A DNA stretch of 64,000 nucleotides from Sphingopyxis sp. OAS728 (GTDB lineage Bacteria; Pseudomonadota; Alphaproteobacteria; Sphingomonadales; Sphingomonadaceae): assembly GCF_014873485.1 (NCBI RefSeq), contig NZ_JADBDT010000001.1, positions 4,768,501 through 4,832,500 of the forward strand. Reading direction: 5' to 3'. This document shows, one piece after another, positions 8,713 through 17,348 of the stretch. A model generated the notes under the pieces. It ran no database searches, was not told the origin of the DNA, and saw only the letters and a program-made list of their open reading frames with translations. Position 1 is the first letter of the stretch, and every line of letters starts with the position of its first letter. Both the position numbers and the translations under genes were made by a program.

Positions 8713-9480
8713 ATGGATATCAAGGGCAAAAGCGCGATCGTTACGGGTTCGGCGGGCGGCATCGGCCGTGCGACCGCGGTGATGCTGGCGGAGCGCGGCG
8801 CGGCAGAGATCCGGCTCGTTGACGTCAAGGCAGATGCGCTCGCCGAAACCGCGCGGTTGGTCGCGGCGAAGGGTGCGCAGGTGTCGACGCATGTTCTCGA
8901 CCTCTCCGATGTGCCCGCGGTCGAAGCCTGGTTCCGGACCCACGGCGACGTCGACATCCTGCACAATAATGCCGGCGTCGTGTCGGGCCTGCCGCAATTT
9001 CCTGACGTCGATGCGGCGCGCCTCCGCTGGATCATCGACGTCAACATCACCTCGCTCGTCGCGGCAACGCAGGTCGCGGTGCAGGCGATGAAGAAGCGCG
9101 GCGGCGGGGTGATTATCAACACCGTCTCGACCGTCGCCCTCGGTACCGGTTTCTATGACGCCATGTATGCGACGACGAAGGCGGCGGTGATGATGTTCAC
9201 CCGCTGCTGCGCGCCCTTGAAAGAGGAATGCAATGTCCGCGTCGCGGGCATGTTGCCCGGGCTGGTCGACACGCCGATCCTCGACACGACGGGCGCGGGC
9301 GGCAAGTCCGAGTGGATGGAGGCCGTGCTGGCGAACAATGAGGCGTGCCGGCCCGAGGATATCGCCGGCAGCGTCATGGCGCTGATCGAGGACGACAGCT
9401 TGGCAGGCGGCGACTGGGTTGCGGTGCGTCGGCTGAATGGCGAGGTCGAATATCAATGGGGCCACGCCGACACGGTTTAA
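8713..9480 (+). CDS. Short-chain dehydrogenase/reductase
   Basis: A 255-residue classical SDR. It has TGSAGGIGRATA, VDVKAD after strand 2 (Asp, favouring NAD), NNAGV, Ser in NTVSTVALG and YATTK (YxxxK). ATG 8713 follows GGGAGAGAAGAG. It is transcribed divergently from the MFS operon across an operator-bearing region of about 100 bases, so both units are probably switched together. The substrate is unknown; oxidation of a secondary alcohol in the same pathway is the natural inference. Confidence 0.9.
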   Translation: MDIKGKSAIVTGSAGGIGRATAVMLAERGAAEIRLVDVKADALAETARLVAAKGAQVSTHVLDLSDVPAVEAWFRTHGDVDILHNNAGVVSGLPQFPDVDAARLRWIIDVNITSLVAATQVAVQAMKKRGGGVIINTVSTVALGTGFYDAMYATTKAAVMMFTRCCAPLKEECNVRVAGMLPGLVDTPILDTTGAGGKSEWMEAVLANNEACRPEDIAGSVMALIEDDSLAGGDWVAVRRLNGEVEYQWGHADTV

Positions 9481-9481
9481 T

Positions 9482-9597
9482 CCCCACCCGCTTGCGGGAG
9501 GGGCAGCGAGACTTGCGAGCTTGCTCGCTAGTCGCAGCGGGGCGGGCAGTTGCACCGTCGCTGGCCCACCCCCAACCCCTCCCGCAAGCGGGAGGGG
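9482..9597. repeat. Paired palindromic intergenic units
   Basis: CCCGCTTGCGGGAGGGG near 9487-9503 and CCCCTCCCGCAAGCGGG near 9576-9592 face each other, and each is itself nearly palindromic. Between them is a smaller hairpin GCGAGC-TT-GCTCGC. It fills the gap between the convergent SDR and GST genes and may act as a two-way terminator, although there is no T-run. Confidence 0.7.
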
Positions 9598-9607
9598 AGC
9601 AAAGGGG

Positions 9608-10318
9608 CTAGCGCGTCGGCGCTTCCAGCATATTTTTGCCGAACAGGTTCGACCATTGCTCCTCGGTCAGCACCGGGCGCGCGCTCGACAGGTTGGCGGC
9701 GTTCTTGACGTCGGTCCCTGCGATCACTGCGGGCCGCTCGCCGATCCGCGCGAACCAGTCGGCGACCGCGGGATAATCGTCGAGCGTCAGCCCGATCGCG
9801 CGGATCGCCCGTGTCCACGGCCACGCCGCGATGTCGGCAATCGAATATTCCTCGGCGAGATAGTCGGCCTCGCTGAGGCGCCCGTTGAGCACATGGAGCA
9901 GGCGCAGCGTCTCGTTGCGATAACGCTCGACCGGATAGGTCTGTCCCTCGGGCGCATAGCGGATGAAATGATGCGCCTGACCCTGCATCGGCCCGAAGCT
10001 TGCCATCTGCCACATCAGCCATTGCTGCGCCTGGCTGCGGCGACGCGGGCTTTCGGGAATAAGCTGTCCGCTCTTCTCCGCCAGATAGAGCAGGATCGCA
10101 CCGGACTCGAAAACGGGCAGCGGCGCGCCGCCGCCTAAGGGGTCATGGTCGACGATCGCGGGCAGGCGGCCGTTCGGGTTGATCCGCCGATACTCGGGCG
10201 TGAGATGGTCGCCCTCGAGCATGTTCATCGCGAGCAATTGGTGCTCTAGCCCGACCTCTTCGAGCATGATCGACACCTTGTGGCCGTTCGGCGTCGGGGT
10301 GAAATAGACGTCGATCAT
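9608..10318 (-). CDS. Glutathione S-transferase (YfcG/Nu-class-like)
   Basis: A 236-residue GST. The N-terminus MIDVYFTPTPNGHKVSIML and the motif FESGAILLYLAEKSG with INPNGRLPAIVDHDP match the YfcG/YghU-like bacterial group, which binds two glutathiones or reduces disulfides. The C-domain contains EYSIADIAAWPW. ATG 10318 follows AAGGAAATACTGC and overlaps the stop codon of the upstream SnoaL-like gene by 4 bases. It is close kin to the GST at 13726 (shared LEE..G, NPN.(R/K)LPAIVD and ESGAIL(L/Q)YLAEKSG), so the two probably arose by duplication. Confidence 0.88.
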   Translation of the reverse strand: MIDVYFTPTPNGHKVSIMLEEVGLEHQLLAMNMLEGDHLTPEYRRINPNGRLPAIVDHDPLGGGAPLPVFESGAILLYLAEKSGQLIPESPRRRSQAQQWLMWQMASFGPMQGQAHHFIRYAPEGQTYPVERYRNETLRLLHVLNGRLSEADYLAEEYSIADIAAWPWTRAIRAIGLTLDDYPAVADWFARIGERPAVIAGTDVKNAANLSSARPVLTEEQWSNLFGKNMLEAPTR

Positions 10319-10812
10319 GCAGTATTTCCTTCGGCGAAAATGGTACGCGCCGCAGCGAAAGCGGCTTCGAAAGCCTCTTTCCCCGCGGGGTAGGCGACAA
10401 CGGACAGCGTCACGCCCGCAATCTTCCACCCATCCTGCCGCACCAAGCGGTGGGTGTAGCGGCCGATCAGGTCGCCGAGCAGCGCGCGGTCCTCGACGCC
10501 GACGACGTGGACCGCATCGACGATACTCGTCACCGTCGCGCGGTCGCCATCGATCGTTGCGACGACATTGTGCAATTGGTGCGCCGTCGCGTCGAACCCT
10601 TCGAGCGCGCGGCAACGGTTCGTCCACTCGTCGGCGGGAATGGTGGCGACGAGCGAGCCGATCGAACCATAGTCGATCGCGATCTCGTCGGTGAAGAGCG
10701 CACGGTAGGCGCTCCAGTCGCGCGCATCGAGTGCGCTCGCGTAACAGGTCACGACCGCAGCCGCCGCTTCCCGGTCGAGGAAAGCTTGGGCTGCAGCCGA
10801 TCCCTGGGACAT
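10315..10812 (-). CDS. SnoaL-like / NTF2-fold protein
   Basis: A 165-residue protein of the SnoaL-4 (hydroxylating-dioxygenase beta-subunit-like) group. It has CYASALDARDWSAYRALFTDEIAIDY, then HQLHNVVATIDGDRATVTS and RYTHRLVRQDGWKIAG. These folds serve as isomerases or dehydratases, or as partner subunits. It lies 11 bases after the TonB receptor gene and overlaps the GST gene by 4 bases, so receptor, SnoaL-like and GST form one minus-strand unit starting at 13094. Only a weak ribosome site is visible, consistent with coupling to the receptor. Confidence 0.78.
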   Translation of the reverse strand: MSQGSAAAQAFLDREAAAAVVTCYASALDARDWSAYRALFTDEIAIDYGSIGSLVATIPADEWTNRCRALEGFDATAHQLHNVVATIDGDRATVTSIVDAVHVVGVEDRALLGDLIGRYTHRLVRQDGWKIAGVTLSVVAYPAGKEAFEAAFAAARTIFAEGNTA

Positions 10813-10823
10813 CGGATTCGAAC

Positions 10824-13094
10824 CTAGAACTTGATCCCGGCCTCGACCGAAATATTGCGCGTGGGTTCGAGGTACAGGATCGCGCGCGGAACCGGCGTGA
10901 TCGGCGCGGGCAGGTTGAACGCGCTGCCGATCGTCTTCTCGTTCGTCAGATTCTTGCCGACGAGTGCGACGTGCCAGCGGTCGTCGCGGTCGGCAAGCTG
11001 GACGCGCAGGTCGAGCTTTACATAGCCGCCCTGCACGCCGAAGATCGGGCTCTGGTTGTCCGAGTTGAAATATTTCGAGCGGCCCGCGGCGACGCCGGTG
11101 ATGTCGAACTTCAGGTCGTCGGACATGTCGAAGCGTGCGTGCGCGGTGACGCTGCCGGTCCATTTCGATGCATAAGCAACGGGATAGCCGGCGAGGTTGT
11201 TCGTTGCCGGCGTACAGCCGACCTGCGATGCCAGGCAGGCCGCGCCCGGATAGTCGTCATATTTGATATCCGAATAAGCTGCCGACGCGCTGATGTCGAA
11301 ATTCTCGATCGGATAGATGCTGAGCGATCCTTCGACACCCTTGGATGTTGCAGCCGCGGCGTTGCCGGTCAGATAGCTCGACGTCGCGGGCTGGTAGACC
11401 GAAACCTGCAAATCCTTGAACTTGGTGTGATAGAGCGAGACGTTCGCGACGATTTTGCCGTCGGCTAACGTCGATTTGATGCCCGCCTCGAAATTCTCCG
11501 ACCGTTCGGGTTCGAAGGTGAAGGTCGCATTGGTCGTGCCGAGCGTGTTCGACACGAAACCGCCGGATTTCGAACCGCGGCCCCACGTCCCATAGATCAT
11601 GATGCGCGGCGCGATATCATATTGCAGCGTTACCGACGGATCGACATTGCCTTCGCTGATTTTGCCTACCGCGCTCGAAATCGGGCGCAGGGCAAAGGGC
11701 TGGCCGTTGACACCGTTCGAACCGTAGACAAGGCGTGCGGCGAAATCGCCGTCCTTTTTGGTGTGCGAATAACGAATGCTGCCGATCGCGCGGAAGGCAT
11801 CCGTGATGTTGAACGTGCCCTGTCCGAACACCGACCAGCTTTCGGCTTCCTGGTTGAAGACGCTGTCGATGCGGCCGAAATAGGGGCCGACGATCACACC
11901 GGGGATATTGAGGCTCGGGATATTGAAGCCCTGATATTGCTCCAGCGTGTAGTTCGACTTGTCATAATAGGCGCCGACAATGAATTCGAAGGTCTTGCCC
12001 GTCGGCGACAGGATCCGGATTTCCTGCGAAACCTGGTCGAAGCGTTCGGGGAAGGCGTTGTAGACCGAATTGGCCGTGAACGCGCCGCCGCTATTCGGGA
12101 TCGTCTGGTCGAAGCCGTTGACGATCTTCGATTTGAACCAGCTGTAGCCCGTGACCGAGGTCAGCGTGAAATCGCCGAGCGCGAGGTTGCCGACGCCCGA
12201 GATCATCACCGACTTGTTGTCATTGCCCTCGTCGCCGAGCGCCGAGCGTTCGAGATAGCGCGTGGTCTGCGGATCCTGTCCGCTGGTCAGCGGGCTCGAC
12301 ACGGTGATGCCGCCGATGACTTCGCGGTTTCCGTACTCGACCTTCGCCGTGTAGTCGAAATTGGCCGACGGCTCCCATTTCAGCGTCAGGCGCAGGAGCT
12401 GAGACTTGATTTCGGGATCGTCGTGATCGGTCGCGCGGTTATAGATATAGCCGTCCTGGTTGACGATCTTGTACGCAAAGCGCGCGCCCAATGTGTCGGT
12501 GATTGGCCCAGACAAATAGCCCGAGAAATCAGTGCCCTTGTGGTCGAAGTTGTAAAGACCGGTGATCGCGCCTTCAAAGTCCTTCGTCGGACCCGCCGAC
12601 ACGACGCTGACGGCACCTGCGGCAGTGTTCTTGCCGAAGAGCGCGCCCTGCGGCCCGCGCAACACCTCGACTCGCGCGAGGTCGAAGAAGGGCGCCTGCG
12701 CCTGACGGTTGCGGCCGGCGTAGATGCCGTCGACATAGAGCGAGACCGACTGGTCGAAGGCGAAGTTTGCCGGCGGCGAACCGAAGCCGCGGATATAGAT
12801 GACGTCGTTGCCGGCGGTCGACTGGACGAAGACGTTCGGCGTGTAGTTCATCACCGCCTTGATGTCGCTCGTGTTGAACTCGGCAAGCTTGGCGCCGCTG
12901 ACGACCTCCATCGAGATCGGCACGTCTTGAAGGCTCTGCTCACGCTTCTGCGCGGTCACGATGATTTCGTTGGTGTTGCTGTCGTCGATATCCGCCGTGT
13001 CGGCGGGCGCCGCCTGCGCCATCGCCGGTGCGGCATTGGCGAGCATCGCGATCGCCGCGACGCCGGACAGCAGAAACTGGTTGCGAGCCTTCAT
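10824..13094 (-). CDS. TonB-dependent outer-membrane receptor
   Basis: A 756-residue receptor with a signal peptide ending near PAMAQA, a TonB-box-like segment NEIIVTAQKREQSLQDVPIS, the plug motif VEVLRGPQGALFGKNTAAG and a long beta-barrel ending in aromatic residues (AGIKF). It belongs to the large sphingomonad group that imports organic nutrients rather than only siderophores. ATG 13094 follows GGGAGGGTGACA; a GTG two codons earlier is less likely. It heads a unit with the SnoaL-like and GST genes, which suggests that its cargo feeds the glutathione-linked pathway. Confidence 0.92.
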   Translation of the reverse strand: MKARNQFLLSGVAAIAMLANAAPAMAQAAPADTADIDDSNTNEIIVTAQKREQSLQDVPISMEVVSGAKLAEFNTSDIKAVMNYTPNVFVQSTAGNDVIYIRGFGSPPANFAFDQSVSLYVDGIYAGRNRQAQAPFFDLARVEVLRGPQGALFGKNTAAGAVSVVSAGPTKDFEGAITGLYNFDHKGTDFSGYLSGPITDTLGARFAYKIVNQDGYIYNRATDHDDPEIKSQLLRLTLKWEPSANFDYTAKVEYGNREVIGGITVSSPLTSGQDPQTTRYLERSALGDEGNDNKSVMISGVGNLALGDFTLTSVTGYSWFKSKIVNGFDQTIPNSGGAFTANSVYNAFPERFDQVSQEIRILSPTGKTFEFIVGAYYDKSNYTLEQYQGFNIPSLNIPGVIVGPYFGRIDSVFNQEAESWSVFGQGTFNITDAFRAIGSIRYSHTKKDGDFAARLVYGSNGVNGQPFALRPISSAVGKISEGNVDPSVTLQYDIAPRIMIYGTWGRGSKSGGFVSNTLGTTNATFTFEPERSENFEAGIKSTLADGKIVANVSLYHTKFKDLQVSVYQPATSSYLTGNAAAATSKGVEGSLSIYPIENFDISASAAYSDIKYDDYPGAACLASQVGCTPATNNLAGYPVAYASKWTGSVTAHARFDMSDDLKFDITGVAAGRSKYFNSDNQSPIFGVQGGYVKLDLRVQLADRDDRWHVALVGKNLTNEKTIGSAFNLPAPITPVPRAILYLEPTRNISVEAGIKF

Positions 13095-13149
13095 TGTCAC
13101 CCTCCCATAGAGCCTATCGCTGCCGGTCCCGGAAAGCCTTCCGATCCGT

Positions 13150-13190
13150 CAATCTGATTGACCCTTAGTATACTAATGGTTTTATGCTTG
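13150..13190. promoter_or_regulatory. Divergent promoter region with operator copy C (13163-13178)
   Basis: CCTTAGTATACTAATG contains the perfect 12-bp palindrome TTAGTATACTAA. On the minus strand, TGGACA, a 16-base spacer and TATACT fit a promoter for the TonB receptor, with the -10 inside the palindrome. On the plus strand, TTGACC followed 17 bases later by TTTATG could drive the DUF3237 gene. One regulator bound here would control both. Confidence 0.65.
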
Positions 13191-13217
13191 TCCATAGGCA
13201 GGAAGAGGATTCGCATC

Positions 13218-13724
13218 ATGAACGAAGAAAATTCGCGAGGCGGGGCATCGGCGCTGGCGACACGCCATCTGTGTACCGTCGAGTTCGAAGTGGGCGGCGG
13301 GATCATTGGAATCGGCGCATCGCCCTTTGGCGACCAGCGGCTCGGCTATATCAGTGGCGGCCGGTTTTTCGGGTCGCGTATCAATGGTATAGTTCTACCC
13401 GGTGGCGGGAACTGGTCGCGCAGCGGGCGGCTGGGCGACGATGCGTCGGTCGGCACCTTCGACGCCCGCGCGGTTTGGCAGACCGACGACGGCGAGCTCA
13501 TCTATCTGAGCTACACCGGGCGCAACATCATCCCCGACGATGTGCGTGCGAGCTTTGCCGATCCGGATGTGCCCGATGCTGATCCGTCGCGCTACTATCT
13601 GCGAATCGCGCCGGTGTTCGAAACGGCGAGCGCGAAATATGGCTGGCTCAACGGCGTACTCGCGGTTGGCGTCGGCGAGCGCACCGATTTCGGCGTCCGC
13701 CATGTCATCCACGAGGTGCTGTAA
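13218..13724 (+). CDS. DUF3237 domain-containing protein
   Basis: A 168-residue protein. The DUF3237 hallmarks are the opening beta-strand CTVEFEVGGG, the central GRFFGSRINGIVLPGGGNW, then GTFDARAVWQTDDGELIYLSYTGRN and a C-terminal YYLRIAPVFETASAKYGWLNGVLAVGVG. The fold is a beta-barrel with no assigned enzymatic role. Such genes recur beside GSTs and TonB receptors in sphingomonads. ATG 13218 with GGAAGAGG upstream is chosen over a TTG at 13158. The stop codon is one base before the GST start, so the two are coupled. Confidence 0.82.
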   Translation: MNEENSRGGASALATRHLCTVEFEVGGGIIGIGASPFGDQRLGYISGGRFFGSRINGIVLPGGGNWSRSGRLGDDASVGTFDARAVWQTDDGELIYLSYTGRNIIPDDVRASFADPDVPDADPSRYYLRIAPVFETASAKYGWLNGVLAVGVGERTDFGVRHVIHEVL

Positions 13725-13725
13725 G

Positions 13726-14451
13726 ATGATCGATCTCCATTATTCGGCGACCCCGAACGGGCAGAAGATCGCGATCATGCTGGAGGAAATCGGCGAGCCC
13801 TATCGCGTCATCCCCTATGACATCTTCGAGGGCGACCAGCTGACCGCCGAATTCGGGCGCATCAATCCGAACCACAAGCTGCCCGCGATCGTCGATCAGG
13901 ATCCGTCGGAAGGAGGCGCGCCGGTCGCTGTTTTCGAGTCGGGTGCAATCCTCCAATATCTGGCCGAAAAGAGCGGGCGTTTCCTGCCCGCATCGGGCGC
14001 CGCGCGCGCGGCGACCTTGTCATGGCTGACCTGGCAGGTCGCGGGTCTCGGGCCGATGGGCGGGCAGGCGAGCCATTTCCTGCGCTATGCCCCGGCGGGG
14101 CAGGATTATGCGATCGAACGCTACACGAAGGAACTTACACGCCTGCTCACCGTGCTTGAGAAGCGGCTGGAGAAGAGCGCCTATGTTGCAGGCGATGATT
14201 ATACGATCGCCGATATGGCGATCTGGCCGGGCCGCGCGTCGGCGTTCGTGATGGGTATGGGACTCGACGAATGGCCCGCGATGCATGGGTGGTTCGAGCG
14301 CATCCGCAAACGCCCGGCGGTCGCCCGCGCGATGGCGCGCGAGGATCTGAAAGCCCCGGCGAAATATGTAGGGCGCCACCAAAAGCTGGACGACAAGGGA
14401 TGGTCTAACATGTTCGGCGCCGCGAACCACGCGGCGGTCGCCAATGACTGA
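13726..14451 (+). CDS. Glutathione S-transferase (YfcG/Nu-class-like)
   Basis: A 241-residue GST starting MIDLHYSATPNGQKIAIMLEE with NPNHKLPAIVDQDP and FESGAILQYLAEKSG, then a C-domain with DYTIADMAIWPGRA. The TPN segment, in place of a classical catalytic Tyr/Ser, is typical of YfcG-type enzymes. It lies one base after the DUF3237 stop codon and probably shares its messenger. It ends 3 bases from the convergent GST at 14455. It is a likely paralogue of the GST at 9608. Confidence 0.88.
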   Translation: MIDLHYSATPNGQKIAIMLEEIGEPYRVIPYDIFEGDQLTAEFGRINPNHKLPAIVDQDPSEGGAPVAVFESGAILQYLAEKSGRFLPASGAARAATLSWLTWQVAGLGPMGGQASHFLRYAPAGQDYAIERYTKELTRLLTVLEKRLEKSAYVAGDDYTIADMAIWPGRASAFVMGMGLDEWPAMHGWFERIRKRPAVARAMAREDLKAPAKYVGRHQKLDDKGWSNMFGAANHAAVAND

Positions 14452-14454
14452 CGG

Positions 14455-15159
14455 CTAGCGTTTCGCGTGTTGGCGGTCGCCCCACAGGATCGCGCGATGT
14501 TCGTCGGTGAAGCCTGTGAGGCCGCCCTCGATCGTCTCAGCACGCGCGACGCCGACCTTCATGCCCTCGGCGACTGCGGAGCGTTCGAGCATTGCGGCGC
14601 CCCAGCGGTCAACGTTCGGAAACTGCCCCGCCTTTTCGATCAATTGGCGGCGCAGATAGGGCAGGGTCGCCATGTCGGCGATTGTATATTCCTCGCCGGC
14701 GAGCCACTCGGATTCGCCCAAACGCTTGTCGATCACCATCATCAGCCGGTCGACCTCGCGGCTGTAGCGCGCGATGGCGTATTCGTGCCGGTCCTTGGCA
14801 TAATGGGTGAAATGCGCCTCCTGTCCGAACATCGGGCCGACGCCCGACACCTGGAACATCAGCCACTGCCAGCAGATTGCGCGCCCGACCGGATCTGCCG
14901 GCACGAAGCGCCCGGTCTTTTCAGCGAGATAAAGCAGGATCGCGCCGGTTTCCCACAGCGCGAACCGCTCGCCGTCAGGCCCTTCGTCGTCGACGATCAC
15001 CGGGGTCTTGTTGTTCGGGTTGAGCGCGAGGAATTCAGGCGTCAGCTGATCGCCCGCGAGGATGTCGATATATTCGAGCTGCCATTCGAGCCCCATTTCG
15101 AGCAGCGCGATCGCGATCTTGCGCGCATTGGGGGTCGGGCCGCCGTAGAGCGTGATCAT
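14455..15159 (-). CDS. Glutathione S-transferase
   Basis: A 234-residue GST starting MITLYGGPTPNARKIAIALLEM with NPNNKTPVIVDDEGPDG and WETGAILLYLAEKTG, followed by EYTIADMATLPYLRR. It belongs to the same broad YfcG-like group as the GSTs at 9608 and 13726 but is more divergent. It follows the CoA-transferase gene on the minus strand by only 4 bases, so a CoA-transfer step and a glutathione step are probably co-expressed. It is the fourth GST in 11 kb. Confidence 0.87.
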   Translation of the reverse strand: MITLYGGPTPNARKIAIALLEMGLEWQLEYIDILAGDQLTPEFLALNPNNKTPVIVDDEGPDGERFALWETGAILLYLAEKTGRFVPADPVGRAICWQWLMFQVSGVGPMFGQEAHFTHYAKDRHEYAIARYSREVDRLMMVIDKRLGESEWLAGEEYTIADMATLPYLRRQLIEKAGQFPNVDRWGAAMLERSAVAEGMKVGVARAETIEGGLTGFTDEHRAILWGDRQHAKR

Positions 15160-15163
15160 CGCG

Positions 15164-16327
15164 TCAAACCTCCCGTCCGAGCCAACGCTTCAGCACGTCG
15201 GCGCTATCCTGCCCGACGGTGAGCGGGGCAGGGCGGCGTACGCTGCCCGGTGTCGCCGACAGTTTCGGGAAGACGCCCTGCATCGTAACCTCGCCGAACT
15301 CCTCGTCGGGAACGCTCACCAGCGCCTCTCGGGCCGCGAAATGCGGGTCAGCCAGCATGTCCTCGGCATCGAAAACGCGGCCCGCGGGAACGCCCGCCTC
15401 GACCATCCTTGTTTCGAGCTCGGCGATCGTTAGCGTTGCGGTCCATTCGCCGATCAGCGCGTCCAGTTCCTCCTGCCGCACCCCGCGCGCGCGGTGGGTG
15501 GCATAGCGGTCGTCGCTGGCGAGTTCGGGCTGCCCCATCGCCGCCGCCAGCCGCGCGAAGACGCCATCCTGATTGGCGCCGATCAGATATTCGCCGTCGC
15601 GGCATGGATAGACGTTCGACGGTGCGATCGCGGGCAGCGTCGATCCCGTGCGTCGGCGCTTGGTGCCACTCGCTGAATAGTCCGACACGGTCGATTCCAT
15701 CACTTGCAGCACCGCCTCGTACAGCGCTGAATCGACGATCTGGCCTTCGCCGGTATTGCTGCGGTGATGGAGCGCGGCGAGTGCGCCCATGCAGCCATAG
15801 GTAGCGGCGAGCGTATCGCCGATCGACACGCCCATGCGCGCGGGCGGCAGGTCGGGATAGCCAACGATGCCGCGCCATCCGCCCATCGCCTCGCCGATGC
15901 CGCCGAAGCCGGCGCGTGCCGAATAGGGGCCCGTCTGTCCATAACCCGACACGCGCACGACGATCAGCCCGGGATTGGTCTTGCGGAGTTCGGCAGGGTC
16001 GAGGTTCCATTTTTCGAGCGTTCCGGGACGGAAATTCTCGATCAATATGTCGGCCTTGGCGATCAGCTCGCGCGCAAGCGCCTGACCGTCTTCGCTGCGC
16101 AGGTCGACCGCGACCGAATATTTGTTGCGCGCGATCACGCGCCACCAGCTCGGTTTGTCGCCCTGGCCCCAGTTGCGCATCTGGTCGCCGGTCACCGGAG
16201 GTTCGAGCTTGACGATCTCGGCGCCCATGTCGCCAAGGAGCTGTCCGCAGAACGGGCCGGCGATGAGCTGCCCCATCTCGACCACCCGGATGCCTTCCAG
16301 CGCGCCCCCGCTGCTCGTCTCGCTCAT
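15164..16327 (-). CDS. CaiB/BaiF family (class III) CoA-transferase
   Basis: A 387-residue protein with the class III CoA-transferase pattern: GIRVVEMGQLIAGPFCGQLLGDMGAEIVKLEPP at the N-terminus (read in parts), DLRSEDGQ, ADILIENFRPGTLEKW and GYGQTGPYSARAGFGGIGEAMGG. The nucleophilic Asp of the family lies in the central region (VDLRSE). These enzymes swap CoA between acids, or act as racemases in one subgroup. ATG 16327 follows AAGGAATGAT. It is divergent from HMG-CoA lyase and shares the operator region 16387-16402. It may activate the substrate using succinyl-CoA or acetyl-CoA as donor. Confidence 0.9.
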   Translation of the reverse strand: MSETSSGGALEGIRVVEMGQLIAGPFCGQLLGDMGAEIVKLEPPVTGDQMRNWGQGDKPSWWRVIARNKYSVAVDLRSEDGQALARELIAKADILIENFRPGTLEKWNLDPAELRKTNPGLIVVRVSGYGQTGPYSARAGFGGIGEAMGGWRGIVGYPDLPPARMGVSIGDTLAATYGCMGALAALHHRSNTGEGQIVDSALYEAVLQVMESTVSDYSASGTKRRRTGSTLPAIAPSNVYPCRDGEYLIGANQDGVFARLAAAMGQPELASDDRYATHRARGVRQEELDALIGEWTATLTIAELETRMVEAGVPAGRVFDAEDMLADPHFAAREALVSVPDEEFGEVTMQGVFPKLSATPGSVRRPAPLTVGQDSADVLKRWLGREV

Positions 16328-16386
16328 ATCATTCCTTTCGCGGCCGACTCTGGTAAGACGACCTGCCTCGCCCATGGCCTTTGTAT

Positions 16387-16402
16387 ACTTAGAATGCTAT
16401 GT
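16387..16402. promoter_or_regulatory. Putative operator, copy D
   Basis: ACTTAGAATGCTATGT sits in the 118-base gap between the divergent CoA-transferase and HMG-CoA lyase genes. The halves match as AC-TAG-A / T-CTA-GT. It is the same motif family as the sites near 1032, 8646, 13163 and 18323. A TATACT just upstream (16384-16389) could serve as a -10. Confidence 0.55.
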
Positions 16403-16445
16403 AATTTTCAACCTGCTAAATGACTCAGGATAATCAGGACGCAAG

Positions 16446-17348
16446 ATGTTGAAAAATCATGCCGTGGAACTGGTCGAGGTCGGCCCGCGCGACGGGTTGC
16501 AGAATGAGGCGGCGATCGTGTCGACCGCCGACAAACTCGCGCTGATCCGCCGCGCGATCGATTATGGTGTCCGCCGGATCGAGGTGACGAGCTTCGTCAA
16601 CCCGAAGAAGGTGCCTCAGCTCGCCGATGCCGAGGAATTGGTAGCGATACTGCCCGATCGCGACGATGTTACGTATATCGGTCTCGTGCTCAACCGCCGC
16701 GGTGCGGAGCGCGCTCTCGCGACAGGACGGATCGATGAACTCGGTGCGGTGTGCGTGACGAGCGATACGTTCGGTGTCCGCAATCAGGGGCAAAGCTCGG
16801 ATGAATCGCTTGCCGCAGCGATGGAGATCGTCGCGCTGGCGAAGGCGGAGGGGCGGGGCGGTCAGATCACCATCGCAACGGCGTTCGGTTGCCCGTTCGA
16901 GGGCGAGGTTGCGATCGACCGCGTCGTCGAAATGGCGAAGCGCGCCGCCGATTCAGCCCCGCGCGAGATCGCACTTGCCGACACAATCGGCGTCGGCGTG
17001 CCCGCGCAGGTGTCGGAGATGGTCGGCCGTGTGCGCGAGGCGGTCGGCGACCTTCCGGTGCGCGTTCATTTCCACAACACGCGCGGTACCGGGATCGCCA
17101 ATGTCTGGGCGGCGGTGCGGGAAGGCGCGGCGATAGTCGACGCGTCGCTCGGCGGGCTCGGTGGCTGTCCCTTCGCGCCCGGTGCGGCGGGCAATGTTGC
17201 GACCGAGGATGTGATCTACATGCTCGAAAACAGCGGCATCCAGACCGGTATAAGGCTTCCGCAGGTCGTCGAGGCGGCCGGCTGGCTCGCCGGCGTGATG
17301 GATCGCCCGCTGCCCGCGATGGTCAGCAAGGCGCCCGCCTTTCCCTAA
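16446..17348 (+). CDS. Hydroxymethylglutaryl-CoA lyase
   Basis: A 300-residue DRE-TIM metallolyase. The N-terminal active-site motif is VGPRDGLQNE; the lyase-specific cysteine loop is GGLGGCPFAPGAAGNVATED, with HFHNTRG as the metal-binding His motif. It splits HMG-CoA, or a related 3-hydroxy-3-methyl acyl-CoA, into acetyl-CoA and an acetoacetate-like acid. This is the end step of leucine and some terpenoid pathways. No methylcrotonyl-CoA carboxylase or isovaleryl-CoA cluster is visible here, so the enzyme probably serves the island's pathway. Its stop codon overlaps the convergent EamA gene (CTAA). Confidence 0.9.
   Translation: MLKNHAVELVEVGPRDGLQNEAAIVSTADKLALIRRAIDYGVRRIEVTSFVNPKKVPQLADAEELVAILPDRDDVTYIGLVLNRRGAERALATGRIDELGAVCVTSDTFGVRNQGQSSDESLAAAMEIVALAKAEGRGGQITIATAFGCPFEGEVAIDRVVEMAKRAADSAPREIALADTIGVGVPAQVSEMVGRVREAVGDLPVRVHFHNTRGTGIANVWAAVREGAAIVDASLGGLGGCPFAPGAAGNVATEDVIYMLENSGIQTGIRLPQVVEAAGWLAGVMDRPLPAMVSKAPAFP

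Noticed and set aside
3773..15159. LigE/LigF-type beta-etherases of lignin degradation
   Set aside because: Several GSTs together suggested this, but the N-terminal motifs are YfcG/Nu-like or generic, and no LigD-type or ring-cleavage genes accompany them.
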